Positions 1 to 12,917 of a stretch of DNA of 43,957 nucleotides are shown piece by piece. How positions within the stretch are numbered: position 1 is the stretch's first letter; each line of letters opens with the position of its first letter. Both the position numbers and the translations under genes were made by a program. This stretch comes from Caulobacteraceae bacterium (GTDB lineage Bacteria > Pseudomonadota > Alphaproteobacteria > Caulobacterales > Caulobacteraceae): the NCBI GenBank assembly GCA_025352165.1, contig JANXTX010000112.1, positions 1-43,957 of the forward strand, in the 5' to 3' direction. The notes under the pieces were generated by a model, which made no database searches, was not told where the DNA came from, and worked only from the letters and a program-made list of their open reading frames with translations.

Positions 1-86
1 CGGTCCAAAAGAGCCTCAAATCGCATCCGTCGAATGCCCTCGTTGATCCGTGCCCGGTCCATCAGCTCTCCAATCCAGAGAGACAT
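1..86 (-). mobile_element. 5' end of a transposase gene (ISNCY/IS1202-like), truncated by window start
   Basis: Reverse strand from 86 reads MSLWIGELMDRARINEGIRRMRFEALLDR..., open to the window edge. The RMRFEALLDR stretch resembles the N-terminus of ISNCY-type transposases. Two repeats lie just outside it (92-135). Confidence 0.5.
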
Positions 87-91
87 CAAAA

Positions 92-135
92 CCGGTCACT
101 TCACGAGCTACAAACTCCGGACATTTCACGAGCTA
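92..135. repeat. Two 19-bp direct repeats (ccggtcacttcacgagcta / ccggacatttcacgagcta), probable IS terminal or transposase-binding repeats
   Basis: Copies at 92-110 and 117-135 match at 17 of 19 positions, 25 bp apart, immediately upstream of the transposase-like start. Confidence 0.65.
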
Positions 136-218
136 ACGACATGAGGAGGCGATTGCGAAACCCGCCCCTGACCCTATTCTGGCAAAATGCCCCTCCTTCA
201 AGCGGATCAGAAGACCTC

Positions 219-929
219 ATGACCAGTCAAGCGTCCGACGGACCACCCATCCGCGCCCTTGTGGTCCCGGTTACGCCCCTGCAGCAGAACTGCACGATCG
301 TCTGGTGCACGCGCACCAACAAGGCCGCGATCATCGATCCGGGCGGCGAGGTTCCTCGCCTGCTGAGCGTGCTCAAGGACAAGGGGCTGACGCTCGAAAA
401 GATCTGGATCACCCACGGCCACCTGGATCATGCCGGAGGAACCGCCGCGCTCAAAGACGCGACCGGGGTTCCTATCGAAGGCCCACACCCCGCCGACCAG
501 TTCTGGATCGACGGCATAGAAGAAAGCGGCGCCAAGTACGGAATGACCGGCGCGCGCGGTTTCACTCCTGATCGCTGGCTTGACGATGGCGACCGTGTCA
601 CCCTCGGCGAGACGGAGTTCGAGGTCTACCACTGCCCGGGACACACGCCGGGTCACGTCGTCTTCTTCCATCGCGAAGGGCGTTTCGCGCAGGTCGGTGA
701 CGTCCTGTTCGCCGGCTCGATCGGCCGAACTGACTTCCCGCAGGGCAACTATGACGACCTGATAGCCTCGATCACCGGGAAGCTGTGGCCGCTGGGCAAT
801 GACGTCACCTTTGTTCCTGGTCACAATCAGCCATCGACATTCGGGGCCGAGCGGCGGATGAATCCATTTGTCTGCGACGGCGCCCTGGCTTCGGCGCGAT
901 CAAATACCCCACACGATAGTTTGCGGTAA
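219..929 (+). CDS. MBL-fold metallo-hydrolase (glyoxalase II-like)
   Basis: ORF 141-929, likely start at Met 27 (MTSQASDG). Contains THGHLDHAGG, CPGHTPGHVVF, GDVLFAGSIGRTDFP and FVPGHN motifs. Confidence 0.9.
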   Translation: MTSQASDGPPIRALVVPVTPLQQNCTIVWCTRTNKAAIIDPGGEVPRLLSVLKDKGLTLEKIWITHGHLDHAGGTAALKDATGVPIEGPHPADQFWIDGIEESGAKYGMTGARGFTPDRWLDDGDRVTLGETEFEVYHCPGHTPGHVVFFHREGRFAQVGDVLFAGSIGRTDFPQGNYDDLIASITGKLWPLGNDVTFVPGHNQPSTFGAERRMNPFVCDGALASARSNTPHDSLR

Positions 930-981
930 TGTTTCGGTCCGGTCATAAGTTCGCCGCCGTAAAGGTGCATATTCCATAGGC

Positions 982-1716
982 ATGAACCTCATGACCATGG
1001 ACACCTCGGTCGAACATATCCTGGTGGTGGATGACGATCCCGGAATACGGGGCCTTGTCGGCGATTTTCTCACCCTCAATGGCTACAAAGTCGCGACGGC
1101 CGCCGATGCGAAATCAATGGAACGCGCCCTTTCCGAACAGATGGCCGACCTGGTCGTGCTGGACGTGATGCTTCCCGGCGAGGACGGCCTGTCGATCTGT
1201 CGACGGCTATCGCGTCCAGGCGGACCGGCGCTGATAATGCTCAGCGCCATGGGTGAGGAGACCGACCGTATCGTCGGCCTGGAGCTTGGCGCTGACGACT
1301 ATCTGGCCAAGCCCTGCAATCCGCGTGAATTGCTGGCCCGCATCCGAGCAGTGCTTCGCCGCCGCAGCGAACACCTCGATGAGCATGCAGCCCTGGCCGC
1401 GGCATGTGAATTCGCCGGCTGGCGCCTTGATCTGGTTCGTCACGAACTTCGTTCACCGCAAGGCGTGTTCGTCAACCTGACAAGCGGCGAGTTTTCGCTG
1501 CTGCGGGCCTTTGTTGAACGACCCCAACGGGTGCTGACCCGCGATCAGCTTCTAGAAATGGCTCGCGGCCCGGATTCCGATGCGTTCGATCGCGCAATCG
1601 ACGTACAGATCAGTCGACTGCGTAGAAAACTTGAGAACGGCGGCGAAGGAGAGGAACTCATCCGGACCGTGCGCAATGAAGGTTATCTGTTCAATGCAAA
1701 GGTTACCCGCAGTTGA
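982..1716 (+). CDS. OmpR-family response regulator
   Basis: Receiver (ILVVDDDPGIRGLV, VVLDVMLPGEDGL, GADDYLAKPCNPREL) plus winged-helix C-terminus (LTRDQLLEMARG...VDVQISRLRRKLE). Confidence 0.95.
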   Translation: MNLMTMDTSVEHILVVDDDPGIRGLVGDFLTLNGYKVATAADAKSMERALSEQMADLVVLDVMLPGEDGLSICRRLSRPGGPALIMLSAMGEETDRIVGLELGADDYLAKPCNPRELLARIRAVLRRRSEHLDEHAALAAACEFAGWRLDLVRHELRSPQGVFVNLTSGEFSLLRAFVERPQRVLTRDQLLEMARGPDSDAFDRAIDVQISRLRRKLENGGEGEELIRTVRNEGYLFNAKVTRS

Positions 1717-3044
1717 ACAGGCGTCGTCCTCGCGCCTCCCCGCTTTTCGCTCAGGTCCTATGGCTCGTCATCGCCACGCTGGTGGCGACTCAGATCACCG
1801 CCCTGTTGGTCATCCTCAGCCTGCCGCCGCCAGCCCTGGAGATCTACACCGTGAGCGAGGTCGCCCAAGCGGTACGTCTGGAATCTGCGACTACACCAAG
1901 CGGCCGGCGCCTGGTCGCGACTCTGGCCGATTCCCCTCCCATTGGTGAAACTGAAGGATTCCGACGCCGCGCATTTCGCGCCGAGCTCGCGCGGTCGCTG
2001 AAAATCGATCCCGCGGATATTCAGATCACCCAACCTAACTTGCGAACTATCGTCGCCCACAATCCAACGCTCCATAGCATCGCCAGCGAAGATCAGCCGA
2101 TGCTGTATGGGCCCTTCAAAGCCGCCGTCAAACGGCCCGACGGCCGGTGGCTGATTGTGCATCCGGCAAACAGGGTCGGTATCGACGCCTGGCAGGAACG
2201 CATGCTGCTGATCTTCGCGATCTCCGCCCTGGCGCTGATACCGCTGGCCTGGTGGTTCGCACGCCGACTGGCCGCGCCGATCGCCGCGCTCGCCGCCGGC
2301 GCCGAGCGGCTTGGCCGTGACACCCGAGCGCCACCGCTGGAGCCCAATGGATCGACCGAAGTCATCATCGCGGTCAACGCCTTCAATGAGATGCAGGAAC
2401 GCCTGCGTCGACACCTCGAGTATCGAACATCGCTTATCGGAGCGATCGCGCACGATCTGCGAACCCCGCTCACCCGGCTACGTTTTCGCATCGAAGCCGC
2501 GCCGGATGGCCTGCGCGAGAAGCTCATCGGTGACATCGATGAGATGGACGCCATGGTTTCGGCGACGATGGATTTCGTCCGAGAGGCCGTGCAGCCGCGC
2601 GTGCGCGCCCGCCTGGAAATCGGCTCTCTGATTGAAACCGTGATGGACGAGGCAGCCGAAACCGGCGCCCCCGCCTCGGTTGGTCATGCGGACCGACTGG
2701 TTGTCGACGGTGACGTGCTGGCGCTGAAACGCCTTCTGGTAAACTTGGTCAACAACGCGGTGAAGTTTGGCGGTAAGGCCCGCGCCAGCGCCTACGAAAG
2801 AGCCAGCATGGCCGTGGTGGAGATCGACGATGACGGCCCGGGAATTCCCGCCGAGCTGATCGAGCGAGCCTTCGAACCGTTCCACCGTCTGGAAAGCTCG
2901 CGCAGCCGAGACACCGGTGGACTGGGCCTAGGCCTTGCGGTTGCCCGCGCCATCGCCCGCGGCCATGGCGGCGATGTAGTCCTTACCAATCGTCCGGAGG
3001 GTGGCTTACGTGCAACGCTGACGTTGCCGCTGTCGGTAGGTTAG
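1713..3044 (+). CDS. Sensor histidine kinase (TM, HAMP, HisKA, HATPase)
   Basis: AHDLRTPLTRLRFRIE phospho-acceptor box, NAVKFGG N-box, DDGPGIP G1, GGLGLGLAVARAIARGHGG G2. Start overlaps the regulator stop. Confidence 0.95.
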   Translation: MNRRRPRASPLFAQVLWLVIATLVATQITALLVILSLPPPALEIYTVSEVAQAVRLESATTPSGRRLVATLADSPPIGETEGFRRRAFRAELARSLKIDPADIQITQPNLRTIVAHNPTLHSIASEDQPMLYGPFKAAVKRPDGRWLIVHPANRVGIDAWQERMLLIFAISALALIPLAWWFARRLAAPIAALAAGAERLGRDTRAPPLEPNGSTEVIIAVNAFNEMQERLRRHLEYRTSLIGAIAHDLRTPLTRLRFRIEAAPDGLREKLIGDIDEMDAMVSATMDFVREAVQPRVRARLEIGSLIETVMDEAAETGAPASVGHADRLVVDGDVLALKRLLVNLVNNAVKFGGKARASAYERASMAVVEIDDDGPGIPAELIERAFEPFHRLESSRSRDTGGLGLGLAVARAIARGHGGDVVLTNRPEGGLRATLTLPLSVG

Positions 3045-3091
3045 CCAAATCCCCTGCCTCCCTGCCCTTCGGATCGAGGAAAGATGAGAGA

Positions 3092-4750
3092 TTACTTGCT
3101 GACGCGGTCGCGGAAACCGTTGACCAGGGGATAGCGCCTGTCACGGCCAAACGCCTTGCCGCCGATCTTCACGCCGGGCGCGGCCTGACGTCGCTTGTAC
3201 TCTGACGCATACAGCAGCCTCTGCACCCGCTCCACCGTCGCCGGGTCGTGGCCGGCGGCGACGATCTCATCCAGCGTCGCCTCTTCCTCCACCAGTCCAC
3301 GCAGGATGGCGTCGAGTTCTTCATATGGAGGCAGGCTGTCCTGATCGGTTTGATCGGGACGCAACTCAGCAGACGGGGCCTTGGTAAGGATGCGCTCGGG
3401 GATCAGGTTCAAGGGACCGCCGGCAACCGCGTTCGCGTTGCGCCAGCGGCAGACCCGGTAGACGTCGACCTTGTAGAGGTCCTTGAGCACGTTATAGCCG
3501 CCGTTCATGTCGCCGTAGAGGGTGGCATAGCCCACCGCCATTTCCGACTTGTTCCCGGTGGTCATCAGCATCAGGCCAAGCTTGTTGGACAGCGCCATCA
3601 GAGTCACGCCACGAATGCGGGCCTGCAAATTCTCTTCGGTGATGTCCGGCGCCCTGCCCTCGAAGTGAGGCCCCAGCATGCCGGTGAAGGCATCCACCGC
3701 GGGAGAGATGGCGACTTCCGCCAACATCACGCCACATGCCCGGGCGCACGCCGCCGCGTCCTCCAGGCTCTCCCGGCTGGTGTATCGAGAGGGCAGCATG
3801 TAGGCGCGCACGTTTTCCGGCCCCAGGGCGTCGCGCGCCACAGCGATGCAAAGCGCCGAATCCACCCCGCCCGAGAGGCCCAGCAGCGCCCCGCGAAAGC
3901 CGGACTTGCGAACGTAGTCACGCAGGCCGAGCACCATCGCCCGGTAGATTTCTTCCTCACCGCGCGGCCATTCCACGGTCGGCGCCTCAAGGCATTTCCA
4001 GCCCGAATCCGCCTTTTCCCAAGTCGAGAGCGTCATCGCGTCCTCGAACATCGGCGCGGACATGCACAGGGTTCCGTCGGCCTGCAGCGCGAACGAACCG
4101 CCATCGAAAACCAGTTCGTCCTGACCGCCGACCTGATTGACATAGACCAGCGGCAGACCGGTTTCCGCCACCCGCTGCCGCGCTACCGTCAAACGCTCAT
4201 CGTCCGAGGTGCGCCGGAAAGGAGAGCCATTGGGCACCAGCAGAATCTCCGCGCCCCTGGCGGCCAGGGACGCACACGGACCGGGTCCCCAGATGTCCTC
4301 ACAGATCGGCGCACCGATCCGCACTCCGGCAACTTCGAACAGGCCCGGCTCATCGCCCGGCATAAAAATTCGCTTCTCATCGAAGACGCCGTAGTTCGGC
4401 AGGTCGACCTTGCTGGCCAGACCGCACACTTTACCATCGGCGATGAGCGCCACGGCATTGCGCGGCCGGCCATCCTCACCACCCAAGGGTAATCCCACCA
4501 GCGCCGCGCATGCGCCTTTGGTCGCCGAAGCCAGTCGCCGCAATGCGTCACCGCATGCGCGCACCGCCGCCGATTTCAGAACAAGGTCCTCCGGCGGATA
4601 GCCGATCAGGAACAGTTCGGAGAATACCGCGATATCGGCGCCGGCCGCGGTTGCCCGCGCGATGAAATCCCTCGCGAGAGCTTCATTGCCGGATACGTCG
4701 CCGACGGTAGGATTGGCCTGCACCGAGGCGATGACGAGACGCTTTGACAT
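3092..4750 (-). CDS. nadE: NAD+ synthase (glutamine-hydrolysing)
   Basis: N-terminal nitrilase domain (SELFLIGYPPEDL, CEDIWG) and C-terminal NAD synthase (LGLSGGVDSAL, TTGNKSEMAVGYATLYGDMNGGYNVLKDL). Confidence 0.95.
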   Translation of the reverse strand: MSKRLVIASVQANPTVGDVSGNEALARDFIARATAAGADIAVFSELFLIGYPPEDLVLKSAAVRACGDALRRLASATKGACAALVGLPLGGEDGRPRNAVALIADGKVCGLASKVDLPNYGVFDEKRIFMPGDEPGLFEVAGVRIGAPICEDIWGPGPCASLAARGAEILLVPNGSPFRRTSDDERLTVARQRVAETGLPLVYVNQVGGQDELVFDGGSFALQADGTLCMSAPMFEDAMTLSTWEKADSGWKCLEAPTVEWPRGEEEIYRAMVLGLRDYVRKSGFRGALLGLSGGVDSALCIAVARDALGPENVRAYMLPSRYTSRESLEDAAACARACGVMLAEVAISPAVDAFTGMLGPHFEGRAPDITEENLQARIRGVTLMALSNKLGLMLMTTGNKSEMAVGYATLYGDMNGGYNVLKDLYKVDVYRVCRWRNANAVAGGPLNLIPERILTKAPSAELRPDQTDQDSLPPYEELDAILRGLVEEEATLDEIVAAGHDPATVERVQRLLYASEYKRRQAAPGVKIGGKAFGRDRRYPLVNGFRDRVSK

Positions 4751-4819
4751 GTCGCGTATCTAGGACGGTTGGCCGCCTAAGCCAACGCTCGCTTCTCGTC
4801 ACCCCCGGGAAGAAGGGAT

Positions 4820-5275
4820 TCAGCCGACCCGCATCGAGACGATCTTACCCGGGGCGCGCGGCGGTTCGCCCTTGGGCAGCGCGTCCACGTGCTCCATGCC
4901 TTCGATGACCTCGCCCCACACCGTGTATTGGGTGTCGAGGAAGTTCGAATCAGCCAGGCAGATGAAGAACTGGCTGTTCGCCGTATGGGGCTGGTTAGTC
5001 CGCGCCATCGAGCAGACGCCGCGCAGGTGTGGGGCGCTCGAGAATTCGGCCTTCAGGTTGGGCTTGGACGAGCCGCCGCCGCCGGTGCCGGTGGGATCGC
5101 CGCCCTGGGCCATAAACCCGGAGATGACGCGGTGAAAGACCACGCCGTCATAGAACCCCTCACCCGCCAGTTCGGTAATCCGGGCGACGTGCCCGGGGGC
5201 GAGGTCGGGGCGAAGGCGGATGGTCACCGGGCCGGTGTCCAGTGTCAGGATCAGGGTCTCGGGAGTATCGGACAT
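4820..5275 (-). CDS. Peptidylprolyl isomerase (cyclophilin type), cytoplasmic
   Basis: FYDGVVFHRVISGFMAQGGDPTGTGGGGS, MARTNQPHTANSQFFI. Confidence 0.95.
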   Translation of the reverse strand: MSDTPETLILTLDTGPVTIRLRPDLAPGHVARITELAGEGFYDGVVFHRVISGFMAQGGDPTGTGGGGSSKPNLKAEFSSAPHLRGVCSMARTNQPHTANSQFFICLADSNFLDTQYTVWGEVIEGMEHVDALPKGEPPRAPGKIVSMRVG

Positions 5276-5311
5276 TCGGGTACTTTCTAGGCTGTGTTTC
5301 TGACTGATTGG

Positions 5312-6193
5312 CTATTTGGCCTGGGCCGGCAGTTGGAGGTCACAGATCGAGAAATCGATAATTTTCTGCACCTTCATCCGCTGCACCATCGCGCGGAACC
5401 AGGGGCCGGAGGTATCGATAACCCGAACCGTGGGCCGCTCGGCGGCCGGGATATCCGCCAGGACACGCACCTTGGTCATGGTGTCCATCGGCGGCGCGGG
5501 CGGCTCGCCAACCTTGATCGCCTTGATGACATCAAGACCAATGATCGCGCGGCCGAACGCGGTATATTTCTGGTCCAGCGCGTCGTGCGAGTCCCGCATG
5601 AAGAAGAACTGGCTGTTGCCGCTATCGGGAGCATCAGCTCTCGCCATGCCCAGGACGCCGGGGCAGAACGTCCCCCATGCATTCACTTTCTGGTCGGCCA
5701 TCAGCAGGCCGAGGTCCATCGACTGGCTGAGCATCGGCAGACTGCCGACGAAACCGGCCTCAAGTCCGTTGGTCTTCATCACCGTGACAAACGGAAAGCT
5801 GGTTGCGCGGCGGAGGGTGAACTCGGCCGGCACATTGGGCTTCGATGACCCGCCCTGTCCGTTGTCGATCGGATCACCGGTCTGATCCATGAAATCATCG
5901 ATCACACGAAAGAACGCGCGCCCGTCATAGAAGCCCAGCCGCGCGAGATCGCGAACCTGGGTGGCCGTCGCGGGCGCCACCCGCGGGGCCAGTTCAGCAA
6001 TGATCCGACCTTTGCTGGTGTCGACGACCAACACATATTGCGGATCGGGTGTGCGCCAGTCAGCCTCGGTAGGAGGAGCGATGGGCGGTGGCGCGGCGGT
6101 GGCAAAGCTGGCCAGACCGAGCAGGCACGCAGATGCCAGGGTAGCAAGGAACTTCATGTCGCTCCGCCTAGACCGCCGCGACGCAACGGGCAA
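5312..6193 (-). CDS. Peptidylprolyl isomerase (cyclophilin type), predicted exported
   Basis: Signal-peptide-like MKFLATLASACLLGLASFATA, then FYDGRAFFRVIDDFMDQTGDP and ARADAPDSGNSQFFFM. Start probably at MKFLAT (~6157). Confidence 0.9.
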   Translation of the reverse strand: MPVASRRSRRSDMKFLATLASACLLGLASFATAAPPPIAPPTEADWRTPDPQYVLVVDTSKGRIIAELAPRVAPATATQVRDLARLGFYDGRAFFRVIDDFMDQTGDPIDNGQGGSSKPNVPAEFTLRRATSFPFVTVMKTNGLEAGFVGSLPMLSQSMDLGLLMADQKVNAWGTFCPGVLGMARADAPDSGNSQFFFMRDSHDALDQKYTAFGRAIIGLDVIKAIKVGEPPAPPMDTMTKVRVLADIPAAERPTVRVIDTSGPWFRAMVQRMKVQKIIDFSICDLQLPAQAK

Positions 6194-6208
6194 GACCAGG
6201 CGACACGC

Positions 6209-6703
6209 TCAACGACGGCCGAATTTGGCCAGCAGCCTGCGGTTGACGCCTTCGGGAACGAACCGGTTAACGTCGCCGCCCATCTGCACGATGTCTTTGA
6301 CCAGACGCGACGCAATTGCCTGATGCCGTGGATCGGCCATCAGAAACACAGTCTCGATGTCGCGATCGAGCTGCTGGTTCATTGCCGTCATCTGGAACTC
6401 GTACTCGAAGTCGGCCACGGCGCGCAGACCGCGCACGATGACATGCGCCCCGACATCACGGGCGAACTGGATGGTAAGATTGTCGAACGGACGCACTTCG
6501 ATTTCCGCGATCTCGGCGCAGGACTTGGTCTCTTCACGGACAATTTCGACGCGTTCTTCGAGACTGAACAGCGGCCCCTTGGCGGCATTGATGGCGACAC
6601 CGATCACAAGCTTGTCGACCAGCTTGACCGCGCGGCCGATGATATCCAGGTGACCGTTCGTAGCCGGGTCGAATGTGCCCGGATAAAGCCCCGTACGCTT
6701 CAT
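6209..6703 (-). CDS. coaD: Pantetheine-phosphate adenylyltransferase
   Basis: MKRTGLYPGTFDPATNGHLDIIGRAVKLVDKLVIGVA, VIVRGLRAVADFEYEFQMTAMNQQL. Start refined to Met 17 of the supplied ORF. Confidence 0.95.
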   Translation of the reverse strand: MKRTGLYPGTFDPATNGHLDIIGRAVKLVDKLVIGVAINAAKGPLFSLEERVEIVREETKSCAEIAEIEVRPFDNLTIQFARDVGAHVIVRGLRAVADFEYEFQMTAMNQQLDRDIETVFLMADPRHQAIASRLVKDIVQMGGDVNRFVPEGVNRRLLAKFGRR

Positions 6704-6813
6704 CTTTTCCACCGAGTCTGGCGTGCTTCGAGGCCCGCCCGGCCCTTCCACGCAATTTTTTGCCCCGTGTCAATCACGAGAGCCGACATTCGTCAGACCT
6801 GAGACAACCGGGC

Positions 6814-9567
<2,754 letters not shown>

Positions 9568-10311
9568 GTGGGGGTTTCAACGCTCAGAATCGGACACCGA
9601 ACGTCCGTTCCCTATGCTAGCAGCAACGTGCAAAAAACGCCACTTTTTGCGCCACGGAACGCCTAAGACGCAGCTCCCTGGACAGGAAATCCTGAACACA
9701 ACCGGATGATGTGTCGGGGATGTCCAGTCCAGCGAAGATTTTCCGAATGCTGGGCCTGACAACTGCGAAGAACGGGCGGCCATCGCCTCCTTTTAACTCC
9801 GTTACCCGGGCGACTTCCTCCCGCCATAAAACCGCCCCGCCTGTTGGCCGAAGCTGGTCTTCGAAGAGTTTTGCTTCTTGCCATGTTGACCTTGCGACAA
9901 TGCCACCAGGGGCTTTTGACAAACCTGGGTATGCAATCCCCAGTTCTCGGCGAAGGCGAAAGAATCGTGCGCCAAACGCACCCGTAGGATTGACATTGAC
10001 ACAACCTAAAAGCTTAATCTGGCAATAAGTTGCAAGGGGCCGGGGCCTCATTCCTTACAGCCAAAGGGAAAATGCCTGGATGCCCAATAGACAGACAGCG
10101 GCTACAAACAGCATCGCAAACAAATCCACGGCCGTCGACGTATCATCCGCTAAGGAGACGAGCGGCAGCCCTCTTGTCATCATGGTCAACGGGCTTCCAA
10201 AACGCCCAACCCCAGTGGCCCTGAATTAGAGCTGCTGACCTTCCGCCACCCCACCGGGTAGCAAACCCGGCGCTGATTTCGCCTATGTTTCCCAACGCCA
10301 AAAGGCAACCC

Positions 10312-11769
10312 ATGAAAAATCGACTTTTGCTCAATGCTGCCCTCGTCGTGCTCTCCACGGCTGCGGCAGCCGCCAGCTTGATCCCGGCGACCTCGCAGGC
10401 CCAAAGCCTGCAAACGCTGAAGAACCCTCCTCCGGACGGAGCCCAGCTTACGTTCCAGCTAACCGACGGAACCGTACTCGCGCAGGGAAACGCTCATAGC
10501 GACCGTTTCTGGGTGCTGACCCCAGACATTACCGGTAACTATGTCAACGGAACCTGGAAAAGGGTTGGCAACCTGCCGACCGGTTATTCACCGACAGCCA
10601 TGTCCTCGGCTATTCTGGCTGACGGACGCGTGATCATCGAGGGGGGCGAATACAACTTCGGCAGCTTCACGCTTACCAATCTTGGCGCGATCTATGACCC
10701 GACCAAGGCAACATGGACGGCGGTCGCTCCGCCACGTGGCTGGACGAACATCGGAGATTCCCCCTCGACGGTACTGGCAAACGGCCATTACCTGCTCGGC
10801 AACAAGCTGAATATGAGCGATGCCGAGCTCAATCCGAAGAACATGAAATGGACAGTGGTCGGCAACACTGGAAAACTCGACTTCAACGCTGAAGAAGGCT
10901 GGACGCTGATGCCAGACGGCACTGTGTTCACGGTTAATGTGCTTAACTATCCCCAGTCCGAGAGCTATAATCCCACCAGTGGGACATGGTCGGGACTGGG
11001 CAGCACAATCACGGTGCTCGCCGGGCCGCCTTGCTGCACCTGTATCCGCTATCCGCCCAAGAACAAATGCTACAACCCACCGGGAGAAGTGGGCCCGGCA
11101 ATCCTCCGCCCGAATGGAACCGTGTTCGCGACCGGCGCATCCCCTCGCGGAGGCGGCGCGGGCCACACGGCGATCTACACCCCCGGTGTCGGTTGGGCGA
11201 CGGGTCCGGACTTCCCCAACGGGGATGATGCCGGAGATAATTTCGCCTCCCTGCTGCCGAACGGCAATGTGCTCGTTCAGGGCAGTAGTGGTCGCCTGTA
11301 TGACTTCAACGGGAGCACGCTGACTGACACAGGTACAACTGGAAACGGCGCCTCGCTGATGCTGTTGCCCACCGGCCAGGTGCTGATCGGAGGTGCGCGG
11401 ATTTTCACTGGTGTGGGCAGCTTCAAGCCTGCGTGGCAGCCGACGATCGCCGCCTTCCCATCAGCGGTAACACGCGGCTCGGCCTATCCGATCTCGGGAA
11501 CCCAGTTCAACGGCCTCTCCCAGGCCAACGCTTTTGGTGATGAACTGCAAACCAACACCAACTTTCCCCTCGTGCGGATCACCAACGCGGCGACAGGGCA
11601 CGTCTTCTACACCCGGACGCACGATCACAGCACAATGGCGGTAGCCACAGGCTCAGCAACGGTCTCGACCAATTTTGACGTCCCAGCCGGCGCCGAGACG
11701 GGAGCAAGCACACTCGTCGTCGTCGCCAACGGCATACCGTCGGCGCCGGTCTTGATCACCGTGAACTAA
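10312..11769 (+). CDS. Secreted kelch/galactose-oxidase-like beta-propeller protein
   Basis: Signal peptide MKNRLLLNAALVVLSTAAAAASLIPATSQAQS, repeated kelch-like blades (LADGRVIIEGGEYN, LMPDGTVFTVN, LLPTGQVLIGGARIF), C-terminal Ig-like domain. Confidence 0.8.
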   Translation: MKNRLLLNAALVVLSTAAAAASLIPATSQAQSLQTLKNPPPDGAQLTFQLTDGTVLAQGNAHSDRFWVLTPDITGNYVNGTWKRVGNLPTGYSPTAMSSAILADGRVIIEGGEYNFGSFTLTNLGAIYDPTKATWTAVAPPRGWTNIGDSPSTVLANGHYLLGNKLNMSDAELNPKNMKWTVVGNTGKLDFNAEEGWTLMPDGTVFTVNVLNYPQSESYNPTSGTWSGLGSTITVLAGPPCCTCIRYPPKNKCYNPPGEVGPAILRPNGTVFATGASPRGGGAGHTAIYTPGVGWATGPDFPNGDDAGDNFASLLPNGNVLVQGSSGRLYDFNGSTLTDTGTTGNGASLMLLPTGQVLIGGARIFTGVGSFKPAWQPTIAAFPSAVTRGSAYPISGTQFNGLSQANAFGDELQTNTNFPLVRITNAATGHVFYTRTHDHSTMAVATGSATVSTNFDVPAGAETGASTLVVVANGIPSAPVLITVN

Positions 11770-11829
11770 CCTGCTGCCATGGCGATTGTCCGCGCCGCGA
11801 ACGGTTCGCGGCGCGGATGATCTTGTGGA

Positions 11830-12300
11830 TCAAAATGGAATTTCGTCGTCCAGGTCGGCGGGAAACTGCTCTTTGGGCGCCGACGAGACATTTCGGGGAC
11901 CGCTGTCGTAACCGCCGCCCATATCGTCACGCGCTCCGCCGCCCCCTTCTCCGCGACCGTCCAGCATGGTCAGTTCTCCGCGGAATTTCTGCAGTGCAAT
12001 CTCCGTGGAATAGCGCTCGACGCCGCCCTGCTCGTATTTTCGGGTCTGTAGCGAGCCCTCAATGTACACTTTTGCGCCCTTGCGCAGATAGTTCTCGGCA
12101 ACCTTCACGAGATTGTCGTTGAAGATCACCACGCGATGCCACTCGGTACGCTCCTTGCGTTCGCCAGAGTTACGGTCGCGCCAAGTCTCCGATGTAGCGA
12201 TGTTGAGGTTGGCGACCTTATCACCTGACGGCAACGTACGAATTTCCGGATCTCTGCCGAGATTTCCGACCAGAATGACCTTGTTGACGCTGCCCGCCAT
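11830..12300 (-). CDS. ssb: Single-stranded DNA-binding protein
   Basis: [38 protein letters not shown]..., acidic tail ending DLDDEIPF. Start refined to 12300. Confidence 0.97.
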   Translation of the reverse strand: MAGSVNKVILVGNLGRDPEIRTLPSGDKVANLNIATSETWRDRNSGERKERTEWHRVVIFNDNLVKVAENYLRKGAKVYIEGSLQTRKYEQGGVERYSTEIALQKFRGELTMLDGRGEGGGGARDDMGGGYDSGPRNVSSAPKEQFPADLDDEIPF

Positions 12301-12402
12301 CTTCCTATCTCCCGCTCGCCCGGCGACCATGATCGCGCCGGAATCGTTGTTCGACCTTAGCAGCCTTTCGGCCGCACGCAACCCGAATGTTCCACTTATG
12401 TT

Positions 12403-12798
12403 CTATTGTTGGGGCATTGCTCCCGGCATCGCCAGCCGCCCATCACCCGTCCGCACCAGGAACGGAAACCGGTAGCCGTCAACGGTCTGCGCGGTAAATA
12501 CGCCCTCGGGCTGGATGAACAGGAACTGCCCTTGATAGGCCCCTGTCACCTCGGTCTGGGTGCTACCGAGCGCCCTGAACCGCAACCGCATGATCTCCAG
12601 CTGCGCGGCGCAATGTTCCAGGTCGGGTTGATTTGTGGCCAGCCTGTTGAACCTCACCTTTCCGCCAGGGAGTTGCGCAAGCGCCCAACAGACGCCTCGA
12701 TCCGTTGGCGCCTCAAGCGGCTTGCTGCAGGACATAAGTCCCAATGCGGCGGCGCCGGCGAACGCCAGGATTATTGAACAGGTGATGGCTCGGGTCAT
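12403..12798 (-). CDS. Putative lipoprotein, function unknown
   Basis: MTRAITCSIILAFAGAAALGLMSCSKP, lipobox-like LMSC. Start refined to 12798. Confidence 0.65.
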   Translation of the reverse strand: MTRAITCSIILAFAGAAALGLMSCSKPLEAPTDRGVCWALAQLPGGKVRFNRLATNQPDLEHCAAQLEIMRLRFRALGSTQTEVTGAYQGQFLFIQPEGVFTAQTVDGYRFPFLVRTGDGRLAMPGAMPQQ

Positions 12799-12917
12799 GT
12801 GGTCAAGTCTAACCCGCCATACGGCAATGGCAAAATCCACAGGTTGAATTCGGCGTCGGCTGGTCGGCAAAACCAGCCTTCCCGTTGCCGCACCACCGGT
12901 CACCCGACTGGTTCTGG

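Noticed and set aside
3248-4492. 414-aa plus-strand ORF opposite nadE
   Set aside because: Shadow ORF with Arg/His-rich low-complexity translation; nadE on the other strand is clear.
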